A DNA stretch of 64,000 bases from Chelativorans sp. AA-79. Its GTDB lineage: Bacteria > Pseudomonadota > Alphaproteobacteria > Rhizobiales > Rhizobiaceae. Shown piece by piece: positions 52,069 to 61,268 of this stretch. A program made the translations under genes and the position numbers. The notes beneath the pieces are model-generated. The model had not been told where the DNA came from, ran no database searches, and saw only the letters and a list, made by a program, of their open reading frames with translations. The stretch lies in NCBI RefSeq assembly GCF_029457495.1, contig NZ_CP120361.1:2744001-2808000 (forward strand), read 5' to 3'. Each line of letters starts with the position of its first letter. The stretch's first letter is position 1.

Positions 52069-53419
52069 CATACTGGTCGTCGATGACGAGGAAGACATCC
52101 GCGAGCTCGTCGCTGGCATCCTGAGCGACGAGGGGCATGAAGCCCGTACCGCGGGCAACAGCGATGCAGCACTCGCGGCGATCGCCGAGCGCGTGCCTCG
52201 TCTGGTGCTCCTCGATATCTGGCTGCAGGGTTCCACCCTGGATGGCCTGGCGCTTCTCGACAAGATCAAGGAGATGCATCCCGGTCTTCCGGTGGTGATG
52301 ATCTCCGGCCACGGCACGATCGAGACCGCCGTCTCCGCCATCAAGCGGGGGGCCTATGATTTCATCGAGAAGCCCTTCAAGGCCGATAGGCTGATCCTGA
52401 TCTGCGAACGCGCGCTCGAGACCTCGAAGCTGCGCCGCGAAGTGCTGGACCTGAAGAAGCGCAGCGGCGAGACCTTCGATCTCATCGGCAATTCGGCGGC
52501 GATCAACCATCTGCGCCAGATCATCGAGCGCGTCGCGCCCAGCAACAGCCGCATCATGCTGATCGGACCCTCCGGTTCTGGCAAGGAACTCGCGGCACGG
52601 GCGATCCACGTCCTTTCGGGCCGCGCCGGCGGTCCCTTCGTGTCGGTCAATGCGGCCTCGATCACGCCGGAACGCATGGAGATCGAACTCTTCGGCACCG
52701 AATCGAACGGTGGAGAGCGCAAGGTGGGAGCGCTGGAGGAGGCGCATCGCGGCACGCTCTATCTCGACGAGGTGGCCGACATGCCGCGCGAAACGCAGGG
52801 CAAGATCCTGCGCGTGCTGGTCGACCAGCAGTTCGAGCGGGTAGGGGGCACGAAACGGGTCAAGGTGGATGTGCGCATCATCTCCTCCACCGCGCGCAAT
52901 CTGGAGCGCATGATCGAGGATGGGCGTTTCCGCGAGGACCTCTATCACCGCCTGGCGGTGGTGCCGGTCGCCGTGCCGCCGCTTTCGGAACGGCGCGAGG
53001 ACATTCCCGTCCTGGTCGATCACTTCATGCGGCAGATCACGACACAGGTGGGTATCAAGCCGCGCCGTCTGGGCGAGGACGCAATGGCTGTGCTGCAGGC
53101 CCACGACTGGCCGGGCAATATCCGGCAGCTTCGCAACAATATCGAGCGCCTGATGATTCTCACGCGCAGCGACGATGGGGATTCCCCCATCACGGCCGAC
53201 CTCCTGCCGGCCGAGATCGGCGACGTGATGCCGCGTGTGCCGACCCAGTCGGACCAGCACATCATGGCGCTGCCATTGCGTGAGGCGCGCGAACTCTTCG
53301 AAAAGGAATATCTTCTGGCGCAGATCAACCGATTCGGCGGCAATATCTCGCGCACGGCCGAGTTCATCGGCATGGAGCGTTCCGCTTTGCACCGGAAGCT
53401 GAAATCGCTGGGCGTCTAG
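52058..53419 (+). CDS. ntrX: response regulator NtrX
   Basis: Partner of NtrY. The 453-residue protein has a receiver domain (ILVVDDEEDIRELVAGIL, aspartate in VLLDIWLQGS), a AAA+ domain with GPSGSGKELAARAIHVLSG and TLYLDEVADMP, and a C-terminal Fis-type helix (ISRTAEFIGMERSALHRKLK). Where NtrC has GAFTGA, this protein reads FGTESNGGERKVGALEE, so the sigma-54 contact loop is lost. This is a known trait of many alphaproteobacterial NtrX and implies sigma-54-independent regulation. It overlaps ntrY by 11 nt. Confidence 0.95.
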   Translation: MASDILVVDDEEDIRELVAGILSDEGHEARTAGNSDAALAAIAERVPRLVLLDIWLQGSTLDGLALLDKIKEMHPGLPVVMISGHGTIETAVSAIKRGAYDFIEKPFKADRLILICERALETSKLRREVLDLKKRSGETFDLIGNSAAINHLRQIIERVAPSNSRIMLIGPSGSGKELAARAIHVLSGRAGGPFVSVNAASITPERMEIELFGTESNGGERKVGALEEAHRGTLYLDEVADMPRETQGKILRVLVDQQFERVGGTKRVKVDVRIISSTARNLERMIEDGRFREDLYHRLAVVPVAVPPLSERREDIPVLVDHFMRQITTQVGIKPRRLGEDAMAVLQAHDWPGNIRQLRNNIERLMILTRSDDGDSPITADLLPAEIGDVMPRVPTQSDQHIMALPLREARELFEKEYLLAQINRFGGNISRTAEFIGMERSALHRKLKSLGV

Positions 53420-53510
53420 GGTCAATGGTAACAGCGAATAGAAATTCAGGAGGGGAACGGCATCTCATTCCCTGTTCCCTGATCGCTTTTCGCACTGAGA
53501 GAACCAACGC

Positions 53511-54887
53511 ATGAAGGTCATCATTTGCGGCGCGGGGCAGGTGGGCTACGGCATCGCCGAGCGGCTCGCGGCGGAGCAGAACGACGTCTCGATCATCGAC
53601 ACCTCGCCCGACCTCATCCGCACCGTGCGCGATTCTCTCGACGTGCGCGGTGTCGTGGGCCACGGCGCGCATCCCGACACATTGGCCGCGGCGGGCGCGC
53701 AGCAGGCGGACATGCTCATCGCGGTGACCCTCTTTGACGAAGTGAACATGGTCGCCTGCCAGGTCGCCCACGCGCTCTTCAACGTGCCGACGAAGATCGC
53801 CCGCATCCGCTCGCAGGCCTATCTGCAGTCCCACTATATGGATCTGTTCTCGCGCGAGCACCTGCCGATCGACGTGATCATCTCGCCCGAGCTCGAAGTG
53901 GGCGAGATGGTGCTGAGGCGCATTGCCCTGCCGGGAGCGACGGATGTCGTCTCCTTCGCCGACGGGCACGTGGCCATGGTCGCCATCGAATGCCAGGAGG
54001 AATGCCCTGTCATCAACACGCCGCTGTCCCAACTCACCGAACTCTTCCCCGATCTGCCATCCACGGTCGTCGGCGTTTCGCGCGGCGGCCACCTTTTCGT
54101 GCCGCGCTCCAGCGACCAGCTCATGGCGGGGGACATGGCCTATGTGGTCACCACCAAGGAGCAGGTGCGGCGCACGCTCGGCCTTTTCGGGCACGACGAG
54201 AAGGAGGCGACGCGGATCGTGATTGCTGGAGGCGGCAATATCGGCCTTTATGTCGCCCGCGCCATAGAGCAGAAGCAGACCCGCACGAAGGTGAAGCTCA
54301 TCGAGCACAACCGCGCCCGCGCGATCACGATCGCCGACCAGTTGCGGCGCACCGTGGTTCTCAACGGCAGCGCGCTGGAGCAGAAACTGCTTCTGGAAGC
54401 CGATATCGATCACGCGGACCTGATGGTGGCGCTCACCAATGACGATCAGGTCAACATCCTCTCCAGCGTCATCGCAAAGCAACTGGGCTGCAAATCGAAC
54501 CTCGTCCTCATCAACAATCCCACCTATCACGATTTCGCCAGGACGCTCGGCATCGACGCCCATGTCAATCCGCGTGCGGTGACCATCTCCCGCGTGCTGC
54601 AGCATGTGCGCCGCGGGCGCATTCGCGCCGTGCACAACATCGACCGCGGTGCCGCGGAGGTGATCGAGGCGGAGGCGCTGGAGACCTCGCCGCTCGTCGG
54701 TCCGCCGCTCAACGAGCAGGACCTGCCGGACGGCATGCGGATCGGCGGCGTCTGGCGCGAGGGTCAGTTCATCCGGCCGAGCGGTATCCTGCGGATCAAG
54801 CCCAAGGACCGTGTCGTCATTTTTGCGCTTGCCAGCGCGGTGCGGCAGGTGGAACAGCTTTTCCGTGTGAGTCTGGAATTTTTCTGA
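53511..54887 (+). CDS. trkA: Trk potassium uptake regulatory subunit TrkA
   Basis: Cytosolic NAD-binding subunit gating the TrkH/TrkG potassium channel. The 458-residue protein is a tandem of two RCK units, each with a Rossmann motif (IICGAGQVGYGIAERL at the start; IAGGGNIGLYVARAIEQKQT near residue 240) and a TrkA_C domain. It follows ntrX by 91 nt. That gap contains AGCGAATAG and GTTCCCT sequence resembling a decayed copy of the repeat at 9364-9428. trkH is not in the window. Confidence 0.96.
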   Translation: MKVIICGAGQVGYGIAERLAAEQNDVSIIDTSPDLIRTVRDSLDVRGVVGHGAHPDTLAAAGAQQADMLIAVTLFDEVNMVACQVAHALFNVPTKIARIRSQAYLQSHYMDLFSREHLPIDVIISPELEVGEMVLRRIALPGATDVVSFADGHVAMVAIECQEECPVINTPLSQLTELFPDLPSTVVGVSRGGHLFVPRSSDQLMAGDMAYVVTTKEQVRRTLGLFGHDEKEATRIVIAGGGNIGLYVARAIEQKQTRTKVKLIEHNRARAITIADQLRRTVVLNGSALEQKLLLEADIDHADLMVALTNDDQVNILSSVIAKQLGCKSNLVLINNPTYHDFARTLGIDAHVNPRAVTISRVLQHVRRGRIRAVHNIDRGAAEVIEAEALETSPLVGPPLNEQDLPDGMRIGGVWREGQFIRPSGILRIKPKDRVVIFALASAVRQVEQLFRVSLEFF

Positions 54888-54889
54888 CC

Positions 54890-54908
54890 GGCCCCGCTGG
54901 GCCTTTTT
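54890..54908 (+). terminator. short intrinsic terminator after trkA
   Basis: GGCCC, a CGCT loop and GGGCC are followed by TTTTT, 2 nt after the trkA stop and 14 nt before the next start. The 5-bp stem is short, so termination may be only partial. Confidence 0.55.
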
Positions 54909-54922
54909 CGAGGGAGCCTGGA

Positions 54923-55789
54923 ATGCCGCGCATCGCCTATGTGAATGGCCGCTATGTTCGCCACGCGGAAGCCGCCGTTCACGTCGAAGACCGGGGATAT
55001 CAATTCGCCGATGGCGTCTATGAGGTTTGCGAGGTGGCGCGGGGCTACATCATCGACATGACCCGTCACCTCGACAGGCTCGGCCGCTCTTTGCGGGAGC
55101 TCGAGATCCGCTGGCCGATGCACCGGGATGCGCTCGAATTCGTGTTGCGCGAAGTGGTGCGTCGCAACGGCGTCACCGACGGCCTCGTCTATCTGCAGGT
55201 GACGCGCGGTGTCGCCCCCCGTGATCACTTTTTTCCCTCGTCCGAAACAAAGCCGGCGCTCGTCATTACCGCCAAGCAGCTCGATCCGAGGAATGCCGCC
55301 AGGCGCGCCGAAACCGGCGTAAAGGTCATTACGGTGCCGGAAAACCGCTGGGACCGCGTCGACATCAAGACGGTCGGACTCCTCCCCAACGTGCTCGCCA
55401 AGCAGAAGGCACGGGAAGCCGGGGCCGCCGAGGCTTGGTTCGTCGACGGCGACGGCCTGGTGAAGGAAGGCGCTTCCACCAACGCCTGGATCGTGACCGC
55501 CGACGGAAAGCTGGTCACCCGCCCCGCCGATTTCGGCATCCTTCGAGGCGTGACCCGCGCCACAGTGATGGAACTCGCGGCGAACATGGGATTGGAGGTG
55601 GAGGAGAGGGCGTTTTCGGTGGAGGAGGCGCAATCGGCCCGCGAAGCCTTCATCACGGCGGCCTCCACCGTGGTGATGCCCGTGGTCGATATCGACGGTC
55701 GTCCGGTGGCGAACGGCCATCCGGGTTCCCTCACGCTGTCGCTCAGGCAATCGTTTTTTGACGTTGCGGAAAAAAGTCCTGCCTGTTAA
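54923..55789 (+). CDS. dat: D-amino-acid aminotransferase (class IV PLP enzyme)
   Basis: Transaminates D-amino acids, for example forming D-glutamate for peptidoglycan. The 288-residue fold-type IV protein shows VEDRGYQFADGVYEV near the N-terminus, the PLP lysine (about Lys149) in DIKTVGLLPNVLAKQKA, and the glutamate/threonine motif VKEGASTNAWIV. The IKTVGLLPNVLAKQ pattern matches D-amino-acid rather than branched-chain aminotransferases. GGGAGCC precedes the ATG. It is a regular neighbour of trkA and hfq in rhizobia. Confidence 0.9.
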   Translation: MPRIAYVNGRYVRHAEAAVHVEDRGYQFADGVYEVCEVARGYIIDMTRHLDRLGRSLRELEIRWPMHRDALEFVLREVVRRNGVTDGLVYLQVTRGVAPRDHFFPSSETKPALVITAKQLDPRNAARRAETGVKVITVPENRWDRVDIKTVGLLPNVLAKQKAREAGAAEAWFVDGDGLVKEGASTNAWIVTADGKLVTRPADFGILRGVTRATVMELAANMGLEVEERAFSVEEAQSAREAFITAASTVVMPVVDIDGRPVANGHPGSLTLSLRQSFFDVAEKSPAC

Positions 55790-55853
55790 CCCAATCCGAT
55801 GAGCCGATGCGTGAGAGGCGTTCGGCGGGCGCGGCAGGAGGGCAGTTGCCGTG

Positions 55854-55883
55854 CTTGACAGGGCGTGGCTAATTTTGCGCTAC
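55854..55883 (+). promoter_or_regulatory. possible hfq promoter
   Basis: CTTGACA at 55854-55860 is an excellent -35; 17 nt downstream CGCTAC is a weak -10 candidate. It lies about 33 nt upstream of the hfq ATG, leaving a short leader. Confidence 0.35.
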
Positions 55884-55915
55884 TGCCGGCAAAGCGCAGG
55901 GGATGAAAAACAAAA

Positions 55916-56164
55916 ATGGCGGAACGTTCCCAGAATCTGCAGGATCTGTTTCTTAATACCGTTCGCAAGAGCAAGAACCCGCTGACGATTTTCCTGATCA
56001 ACGGCGTGAAATTGACTGGTGTCGTGACATCGTTCGACAATTTCTGCGTTCTTCTGCGCCGGGACGGCCACTCGCAGCTCGTTTACAAGCATGCCATCTC
56101 CACGATCATGCCGAGCCAGCCGGTCCAGCTGTTCGAGGCGGAGGAAGGCAGTCGGGAAGGCTGA
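55916..56164 (+). CDS. hfq: RNA chaperone Hfq
   Basis: Sm-like hexamer that pairs small RNAs with mRNAs. The 82-residue protein has Sm1 ([20 protein letters not shown]) and Sm2 with the diagnostic [15 protein letters not shown], and a short acidic tail ending EEGSREG. The long C-terminal tail of E. coli Hfq is missing, as usual in rhizobia. It is followed without spacing by hflX, the conserved hfq-hflX pair. Confidence 0.97.
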   Translation: MAERSQNLQDLFLNTVRKSKNPLTIFLINGVKLTGVVTSFDNFCVLLRRDGHSQLVYKHAISTIMPSQPVQLFEAEEGSREG

Positions 56165-57544
56165 TTGGCTGAAGAACCGCAGGCCGGCAGAGAGCCGCGT
56201 GACCGGGACGGAACCGGCACGGAGGACCGCACAAAGGCTGTCGTCATAGCGCCGATAATTTCGGCGCGAGGTCGCGTGCAAGCCGACGAGGGCGCCCAGC
56301 GCACGCATATGCCGCTTTCTCCGCAGGCAAAGCTGGAGGAGGCGGTCGGACTGGCCGAAGCGATCGATCTCGACATCGCCCATAGCGAAGTCTTTGCCCT
56401 TGCCCAGCCGCGGCCGGCGACGCTTATCGGCGCCGGCAAGGTGGACGAGCTGGCCACCATCGTCGCCGAGAAGGACGCTGAGCTCGTTATCGTTGACCAT
56501 CAACTGAGCCCGGTGCAGCAGCGCAACCTGGAACGCAGCTTCAAGGCCAAGGTCCTCGATCGGACGGGGTTGATCCTGGAAATCTTCGGGCGTCGTGCCC
56601 GCACCAAGGAAGGGCGGCTTCAGGTCGATCTTGCCCATCTCGAATACCAGCGCGGCCGGCTGGTGAGGAGCTGGACCCACCTCGAGCGCCAGCGCGGTGG
56701 CGGCGGCTTCATGGGCGGTCCCGGCGAAACGCAGATCGAAGCCGACCGCCGACTCCTGCAGGAACGTATCCTGCGCATCCGGCGCGAGCTGGAAACCGTA
56801 CGGCGGACACGCGACCTGCATCGGGCGAAACGGCGCAAGGTGCCTTTTCCCGTAGTCGCCATCGTCGGCTATACGAATGCCGGCAAGTCAACGCTCTTCA
56901 ACCGGCTCACCGGTGCGGCCGTGCTGGCGGAGGACATGCTGTTCGCCACGCTCGATCCCACACTGCGGCGCGTCCGCTTCCCGCATGGGACGGTCGTGAT
57001 CCTTTCCGATACGGTTGGCTTCATTTCGGATCTGCCGCCGCATCTGGTGGCGGCCTTCCGTGCCACTTTGGAGGAGGTGGTCGAGGCCGATCTCGTCGTC
57101 CATCTGCGCGATATTTCCGACCCCGACACGACGGCCCATGCCGCCGATGTGGAGCAGGTGCTGGCGAGCCTCGGGGTGAATGCCTCCGACACGAACCGCG
57201 TCATCGAGGTCTGGAACAAGATTGACCGGCTAAGCGAGTCCGATCGCGAGAGGCTCCTGCGCCAGGAGGCCGACAGGACAGCTCACGTGGCAATTTCCGC
57301 CATCACGGGCGAGGGGATAGACACGCTGATGGCGCTGATCGAGGAGCGGCTCTCGGGCGCCGTTCAGGAAGCTTCCTTCACCCTTTCGCCGGGCCAGATG
57401 GGGCTGATGGACTGGATATACCGGCATGGCGACGTGACCGGCCGGGAGGATCACGAGGACGGGAGCATCACCGTCCGGATTCTTGCAACTCATGCAGCAC
57501 GTGAAGAAATAGAACGAAAATTATCCAACGATAAGAGGACGTAA
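56165..57544 (+). CDS. hflX: ribosome-associated GTPase HflX
   Basis: GTPase that splits stalled or heat-damaged ribosomes. The 459-residue protein has the HflX N-terminal domain (TLIGAGKVDELATIVAEKDA), GGPGETQIEADRRLLQERI, and the G domain with VGYTNAGKSTLFNRLTGA (G1), LSDTVGFISDLPPHLV (G3) and VWNKIDRL (G4). The start is a TTG immediately after the hfq stop, implying coupled translation; the exact N-terminus is uncertain because the first 45 residues are poorly conserved. Confidence 0.95.
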   Translation: MAEEPQAGREPRDRDGTGTEDRTKAVVIAPIISARGRVQADEGAQRTHMPLSPQAKLEEAVGLAEAIDLDIAHSEVFALAQPRPATLIGAGKVDELATIVAEKDAELVIVDHQLSPVQQRNLERSFKAKVLDRTGLILEIFGRRARTKEGRLQVDLAHLEYQRGRLVRSWTHLERQRGGGGFMGGPGETQIEADRRLLQERILRIRRELETVRRTRDLHRAKRRKVPFPVVAIVGYTNAGKSTLFNRLTGAAVLAEDMLFATLDPTLRRVRFPHGTVVILSDTVGFISDLPPHLVAAFRATLEEVVEADLVVHLRDISDPDTTAHAADVEQVLASLGVNASDTNRVIEVWNKIDRLSESDRERLLRQEADRTAHVAISAITGEGIDTLMALIEERLSGAVQEASFTLSPGQMGLMDWIYRHGDVTGREDHEDGSITVRILATHAAREEIERKLSNDKRT

Positions 57545-57550
57545 CGAAGG

Positions 57551-58372
57551 TTACTTCATCTTCTTCGCGCGCTGCCAAAGCTCTTCCATTTCCGCCAGAG
57601 ATGCTGTGCCCAGCGGTTTTTCAGACGCCTTGAGATCGCGCTCGATGGCGTGGAAACGGCTTCGGAATTTATCGTTGGCGGCACGCAGCGCGTCTTCGGG
57701 ATCGATGGCCAGATGCCGGCCGAGATTGACCATTGCAAAGAGGAGATCGCCGAATTCCTCAGCGATGGCCTCGTCGGCGTCTCCATCCAGTTCTTGGCGA
57801 AGCTCACCGATCTCCTCCTCGATCTTATCGAGGATAGGGCGAGCGGCGCCCCAGTCGAAACCGACGCGAGCTGCTTTTTCCTGAAGCTTGAGCGCGCGCA
57901 TCAAAGCGGGCAGGGCGACGGTCACATCGTCAAGATAGCCGCGCCCCTGCGTCTCGTCCTCCTTGGTCTGCCCGCGGCGCTCCCGGCGCTCGGCCTTTTC
58001 CTCGGCCTTGATGCGCTCCCACATGCCCTTTGCCATGCCAGCCTCACGCGCGTCGGCGTCGCCGAAGACATGGGGATGACGGCGGATCATCTTTGTCGTG
58101 ATGGCCTCGACCACGTCGCCGAAATCGAAGCGATCTGCTTCCTCTGCCATGCGCGCATGGAAGACGACCTGGAGCAGTAGGTCGCCCAACTCTTCCCGCA
58201 GATCATGCATGTCGTTGCGCTGAATGGCATCGAGTACCTCGTAGGCTTCCTCGATCGTGTAGGGCGCGACGGTGGAGAAGTTCTGTTCCACGTCCCAAGG
58301 ACAACCCGTCTCGGGATCGCGCAGCGCGGCCATGATCTCGACGAGGCGGGAGATGTCCTTGGAAGGCTTCAT
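57551..58372 (-). CDS. mazG: nucleoside triphosphate pyrophosphohydrolase MazG
   Basis: House-cleaning enzyme that hydrolyses NTPs and dNTPs to monophosphates. The 273-residue protein has two MazG domains: the first with CPWDVEQNFSTVAPYTIEEA and EELGDLLLQVVFHARMAEE, the second with ARVGFDWGAARPILDKIEEE and AIAEEFGDLLFAMVNLGRHL. Both carry the EExxD-type metal-binding helices. It converges with hflX with a 6-nt gap and follows the MFS gene by 75 nt on the same strand. Confidence 0.95.
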   Translation of the reverse strand: MKPSKDISRLVEIMAALRDPETGCPWDVEQNFSTVAPYTIEEAYEVLDAIQRNDMHDLREELGDLLLQVVFHARMAEEADRFDFGDVVEAITTKMIRRHPHVFGDADAREAGMAKGMWERIKAEEKAERRERRGQTKEDETQGRGYLDDVTVALPALMRALKLQEKAARVGFDWGAARPILDKIEEEIGELRQELDGDADEAIAEEFGDLLFAMVNLGRHLAIDPEDALRAANDKFRSRFHAIERDLKASEKPLGTASLAEMEELWQRAKKMK

Positions 58373-58447
58373 ATGGGGGCTCCGGCTTGGATCGCGAGAA
58401 AGCCGTACCGCGCCTCGGCGCGCTTCTCAAGCCGCATCGGGCCCGGA

Positions 58448-59617
58448 TCAGTGCCGCCGTCCTCCCTCCGTCGTCAAAAATACCGCCAGGACACAGCACA
58501 GAAAGCCAAGGGACAATGACAGGCCGTGATGACCTATCAATTGCATCGCCAGACCCGTCGCGGGCGAGCCGGCGATGCCGCCGATGCCCCACGCGAGCGC
58601 GAAGGCCGCGTTACCGGCGATCAAGGCTTGGCCGGTGAAACGCTCACCGAGTTGGATCAGCGAGATGGTGTATATACCGAAAGAGACCCCGCCCCAGACG
58701 AAAACGAGTGGCCAAATGAGCCACAGGTCGAAGATCAAGGGCAGCAGCAGGCAGCCGGCCAGAGAGGCCACAACACAAAACAACATGGCCCGTGTCGATC
58801 CAAACCGTTCGGCCGCGCGCCCGAGCAAAATCTGCATCATGGCATTGCCTGCGATGAAGCAGGTGATGAGCGGAGCGATGCGATCCTCGGCGCTGCTGAG
58901 CGCGGCGCCATAGACCGGGAACAAGGAAAGCAGGATCTGCTCGAAGGCGGCGGCAGTGAAAACCGCGAACAATAGGAGCGGTGCCAGCGCGAAGAAGCCG
59001 CCGACCGACGTTGCCTCCCCGTCATGCGGCATCTTCGGCAGGCGCGGCACGACCGCAAGCAGGATCATACCGCAGAGAAGGAAGGCCACGATGCCGATCA
59101 TGAAGGGCGGCCAACCCTGTGTGCCGATCAGGCCGAGCGACAGCGGACCGATGGCGAAACCACCCGAGACGATCGATGAATAGAGGCCCATGATGCGGCC
59201 CCGGCGCGGCGCGGGCGTGATCGAGATCAGCCAGGTTTCGCTGATCACATAAAGCGGATTGGCGAAGACGCCGAGCAGGAAGCGCAGCGGCATCCAGGCC
59301 CAGACTTGCGTCGTCCCGGCAATTGCGATCAGGGTGGCTGCTGCCAGGATCGAACACACGATCGCAAGCCGCGCCCCGCCCACGCGCCGCGCGAGCGACG
59401 GAATGAAGGACGCGGATGCGATGAAGCCCAACGGCGTCATCGCCGCCGACAAGCCGATCAGGCCGGGTATCGTTCCCTGCCGCTCCAGGATAAAGCTGAG
59501 CAGCGGGTATGTCAGCCCCTGTGCCACGGCGAAGACCGTGACGGTCGCGATGATGCCCGCCATCGCGGCCCATGGAATCCGATCCTCGCGCGGCGATGTC
59601 GTGCTTTCGGCAGTCAT
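58448..59617 (-). CDS. MFS transporter, YcaD-like
   Basis: A 389-residue major facilitator with twelve predicted helices. The N-terminal half has FAVAQGLTYPLLSFILERQG and RFLLGVFANPLYVISETWLI, resembling the YcaD/UMF-type group. The start is placed at MTAESTTSPRED (59617), because upstream in-frame codons to 59719 show no membrane or conserved sequence. Substrate is unknown. It is divergent from a winged-helix regulator gene across 133 nt, which could regulate it. Confidence 0.85.
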   Translation of the reverse strand: MTAESTTSPREDRIPWAAMAGIIATVTVFAVAQGLTYPLLSFILERQGTIPGLIGLSAAMTPLGFIASASFIPSLARRVGGARLAIVCSILAAATLIAIAGTTQVWAWMPLRFLLGVFANPLYVISETWLISITPAPRRGRIMGLYSSIVSGGFAIGPLSLGLIGTQGWPPFMIGIVAFLLCGMILLAVVPRLPKMPHDGEATSVGGFFALAPLLLFAVFTAAAFEQILLSLFPVYGAALSSAEDRIAPLITCFIAGNAMMQILLGRAAERFGSTRAMLFCVVASLAGCLLLPLIFDLWLIWPLVFVWGGVSFGIYTISLIQLGERFTGQALIAGNAAFALAWGIGGIAGSPATGLAMQLIGHHGLSLSLGFLCCVLAVFLTTEGGRRH

Positions 59618-59714
59618 GCAGACTTGGCAACCTCCATACGGTTCGAGGGTAGGGGCCCTCGACCTGAAAGAGGATGAATTCTGCAGGTGACGAACAGCGC
59701 GGTAATTAAGCTCT

Positions 59715-59740
59715 CCCAAATAGTTCCCAAAACTTCCAAA
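59715..59740 (+). promoter_or_regulatory. phased CCCAAA direct repeats before the winged-helix regulator
   Basis: CCCAAA occurs at 59715-59720 and 59726-59731, and CCAAA at 59736-59740, about one helical turn apart, ending 10 nt before the regulator ATG. OmpR/PhoB-type winged-helix proteins typically bind tandem direct repeats with 10-11 bp spacing, so this is a candidate autoregulatory site. CTATAG at 59745-59750 resembles a -10 box but abuts the first ATG. Confidence 0.4.
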
Positions 59741-59750
59741 CGGGCTATAG

Positions 59751-61268
59751 ATGCGCCGTATGCAGGAATCTCGCTTAGCCTTTGGTCCGTTCGTACTCGA
59801 TCCGGGTGCGGGAACGCTCCTTCGGAACGGCGTACCCGTTGCCGTCGGCTACCGTGGGCTAAAGCTGCTTGCAGCGCTCGTCGGACGGCCCGGCGAAATC
59901 GTAGGCAAGGCCGAGTTGATGGACGCGGCATGGCCGGGCATGGCCGTCGAGGAGGGCAACCTCACCGTCCAGATTTCGCTGCTGCGGAAACTGCTTGGTC
60001 CGGCCGTCGGCGGCGGTGAATGGATCGCCACGATTCCGCGCGTCGGGTACCGCTTCGTGGGCGCCGTCGAGCAGATCGGTAGCGCGAAGCGAAAGCCTTT
60101 GCCGCTGCCCGGTAAACCATCGATCGCCGTGCTGCCCTTCGTGAATGTCAGCAACGATCCCGAGCAGGAATCCTTCGCGGATGGGTTGACCGAGGATCTG
60201 ATCACAGAGCTGTCCAGGATCTCCAGCCTGTTCGTCATCGCACGCAACTCGGCCTTTGCCTATAAAGGAAAGGCAATGGACGTGCGTGGGATCGCAGAGG
60301 ATCTTGGCGTGCGCTTCCTGCTGGAGGGCAGCGCAAGACGTGCCGCGGGGCGCGTGCGCATCAATGCCCAGCTGGTCGATGCTGTGAGTGGCGATCATCT
60401 ATGGGCGGAACGCTTCGACCGCAGCTTGGAAGATATCTTTTCCGTACAGGACGCGGTTACGGCCAAGATCGTGGAGGCGCTGCTTAGCCGGTTGCGCGCA
60501 CCGCCGCCGCGCAAGCGGCCAAAAAGTCTCGAGGCCTACGATCTCTGTGTGCGGGCGCGCAAGCTGATGGATGATTCGCCGCAGACGGCGCAGGAAGCGC
60601 ATCTGATGCTCACGCGGGCGGTTTCGCTCGATCCGGGATACGCCGAGGCCTATCGTTGGCTTGCAATGAACCACTGGATGGGATGGGTGCATTCCGGCGG
60701 ACCGACTGAAGCCAACCGCAGCGTTGCCTTGGAACTGGCACACAAGGCCGTCGAGATCGATCCCAATGATGCCGGCAGCCACTGGGTCCTGGCTTACCTG
60801 CTTGCATATGAGCGCAGATTCGCCGAGGCGGATGCGGAATTCGCCAAGGCGACCGAGCACGACCCGAATGAGGCCGACGCCTGGGCGGCAATGTCCGATA
60901 TCGCGGTCCTAGCCGGGCGAATAGAGGAGGGCCTTGAGCACATTCACAGGGCGTTCCGGCTGAACCCGTTTCCGGCAAGCTGGTACTATCTTGTGCTTGG
61001 CCAGGCGCAATATGCGGCCGGCGAATATGAATCCGCTATCGAGACACTGCGCAAGGACGAGACTTACCGTACGAGCTCACGCCGTTTCCTGGCGGCAAGC
61101 CTTGCGCAACTGGGCCGGCTCGACGAGGCGCGAGCAGAGGTCGAACTGTTCCTCGTGGGCAACCCACGTTTCACAACCCGCCACTGGGCCGCGACGGAGC
61201 CATTCCGCGACGCAGCGACGCTTGGGCACTTCGTTGACGGCTACCGCAAAGCCGGTCTTCCGGAGTGA
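59751..61268 (+). CDS. winged-helix transcriptional regulator with TolB-like and TPR domains
   Basis: A 505-residue protein. Residues about 5-105 form an OmpR/CadC-type winged helix (LVGRPGEIVGKAELMDAAWP, GYRFVGAVEQ). Residues about 125-230 form the TolB-like N-terminal domain (SIAVLPFVNVSNDPEQESFA, LLEGSARRAAGRVRINAQLV). The C-terminal half is TPR repeats (about 260-460). Such proteins are often annotated as adenylate cyclases, but no cyclase domain is present. No membrane helix is evident. The start could be the ATG at 59760. Target genes are unknown; the divergent MFS gene is the nearest candidate. Confidence 0.85.
   Translation: MRRMQESRLAFGPFVLDPGAGTLLRNGVPVAVGYRGLKLLAALVGRPGEIVGKAELMDAAWPGMAVEEGNLTVQISLLRKLLGPAVGGGEWIATIPRVGYRFVGAVEQIGSAKRKPLPLPGKPSIAVLPFVNVSNDPEQESFADGLTEDLITELSRISSLFVIARNSAFAYKGKAMDVRGIAEDLGVRFLLEGSARRAAGRVRINAQLVDAVSGDHLWAERFDRSLEDIFSVQDAVTAKIVEALLSRLRAPPPRKRPKSLEAYDLCVRARKLMDDSPQTAQEAHLMLTRAVSLDPGYAEAYRWLAMNHWMGWVHSGGPTEANRSVALELAHKAVEIDPNDAGSHWVLAYLLAYERRFAEADAEFAKATEHDPNEADAWAAMSDIAVLAGRIEEGLEHIHRAFRLNPFPASWYYLVLGQAQYAAGEYESAIETLRKDETYRTSSRRFLAASLAQLGRLDEARAEVELFLVGNPRFTTRHWAATEPFRDAATLGHFVDGYRKAGLPE

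Noticed and set aside
59751..61268. Adenylate cyclase
   Set aside because: Homologues are often so named, but the sequence contains only winged-helix, TolB-like and TPR regions and no nucleotide-cyclase catalytic motif.
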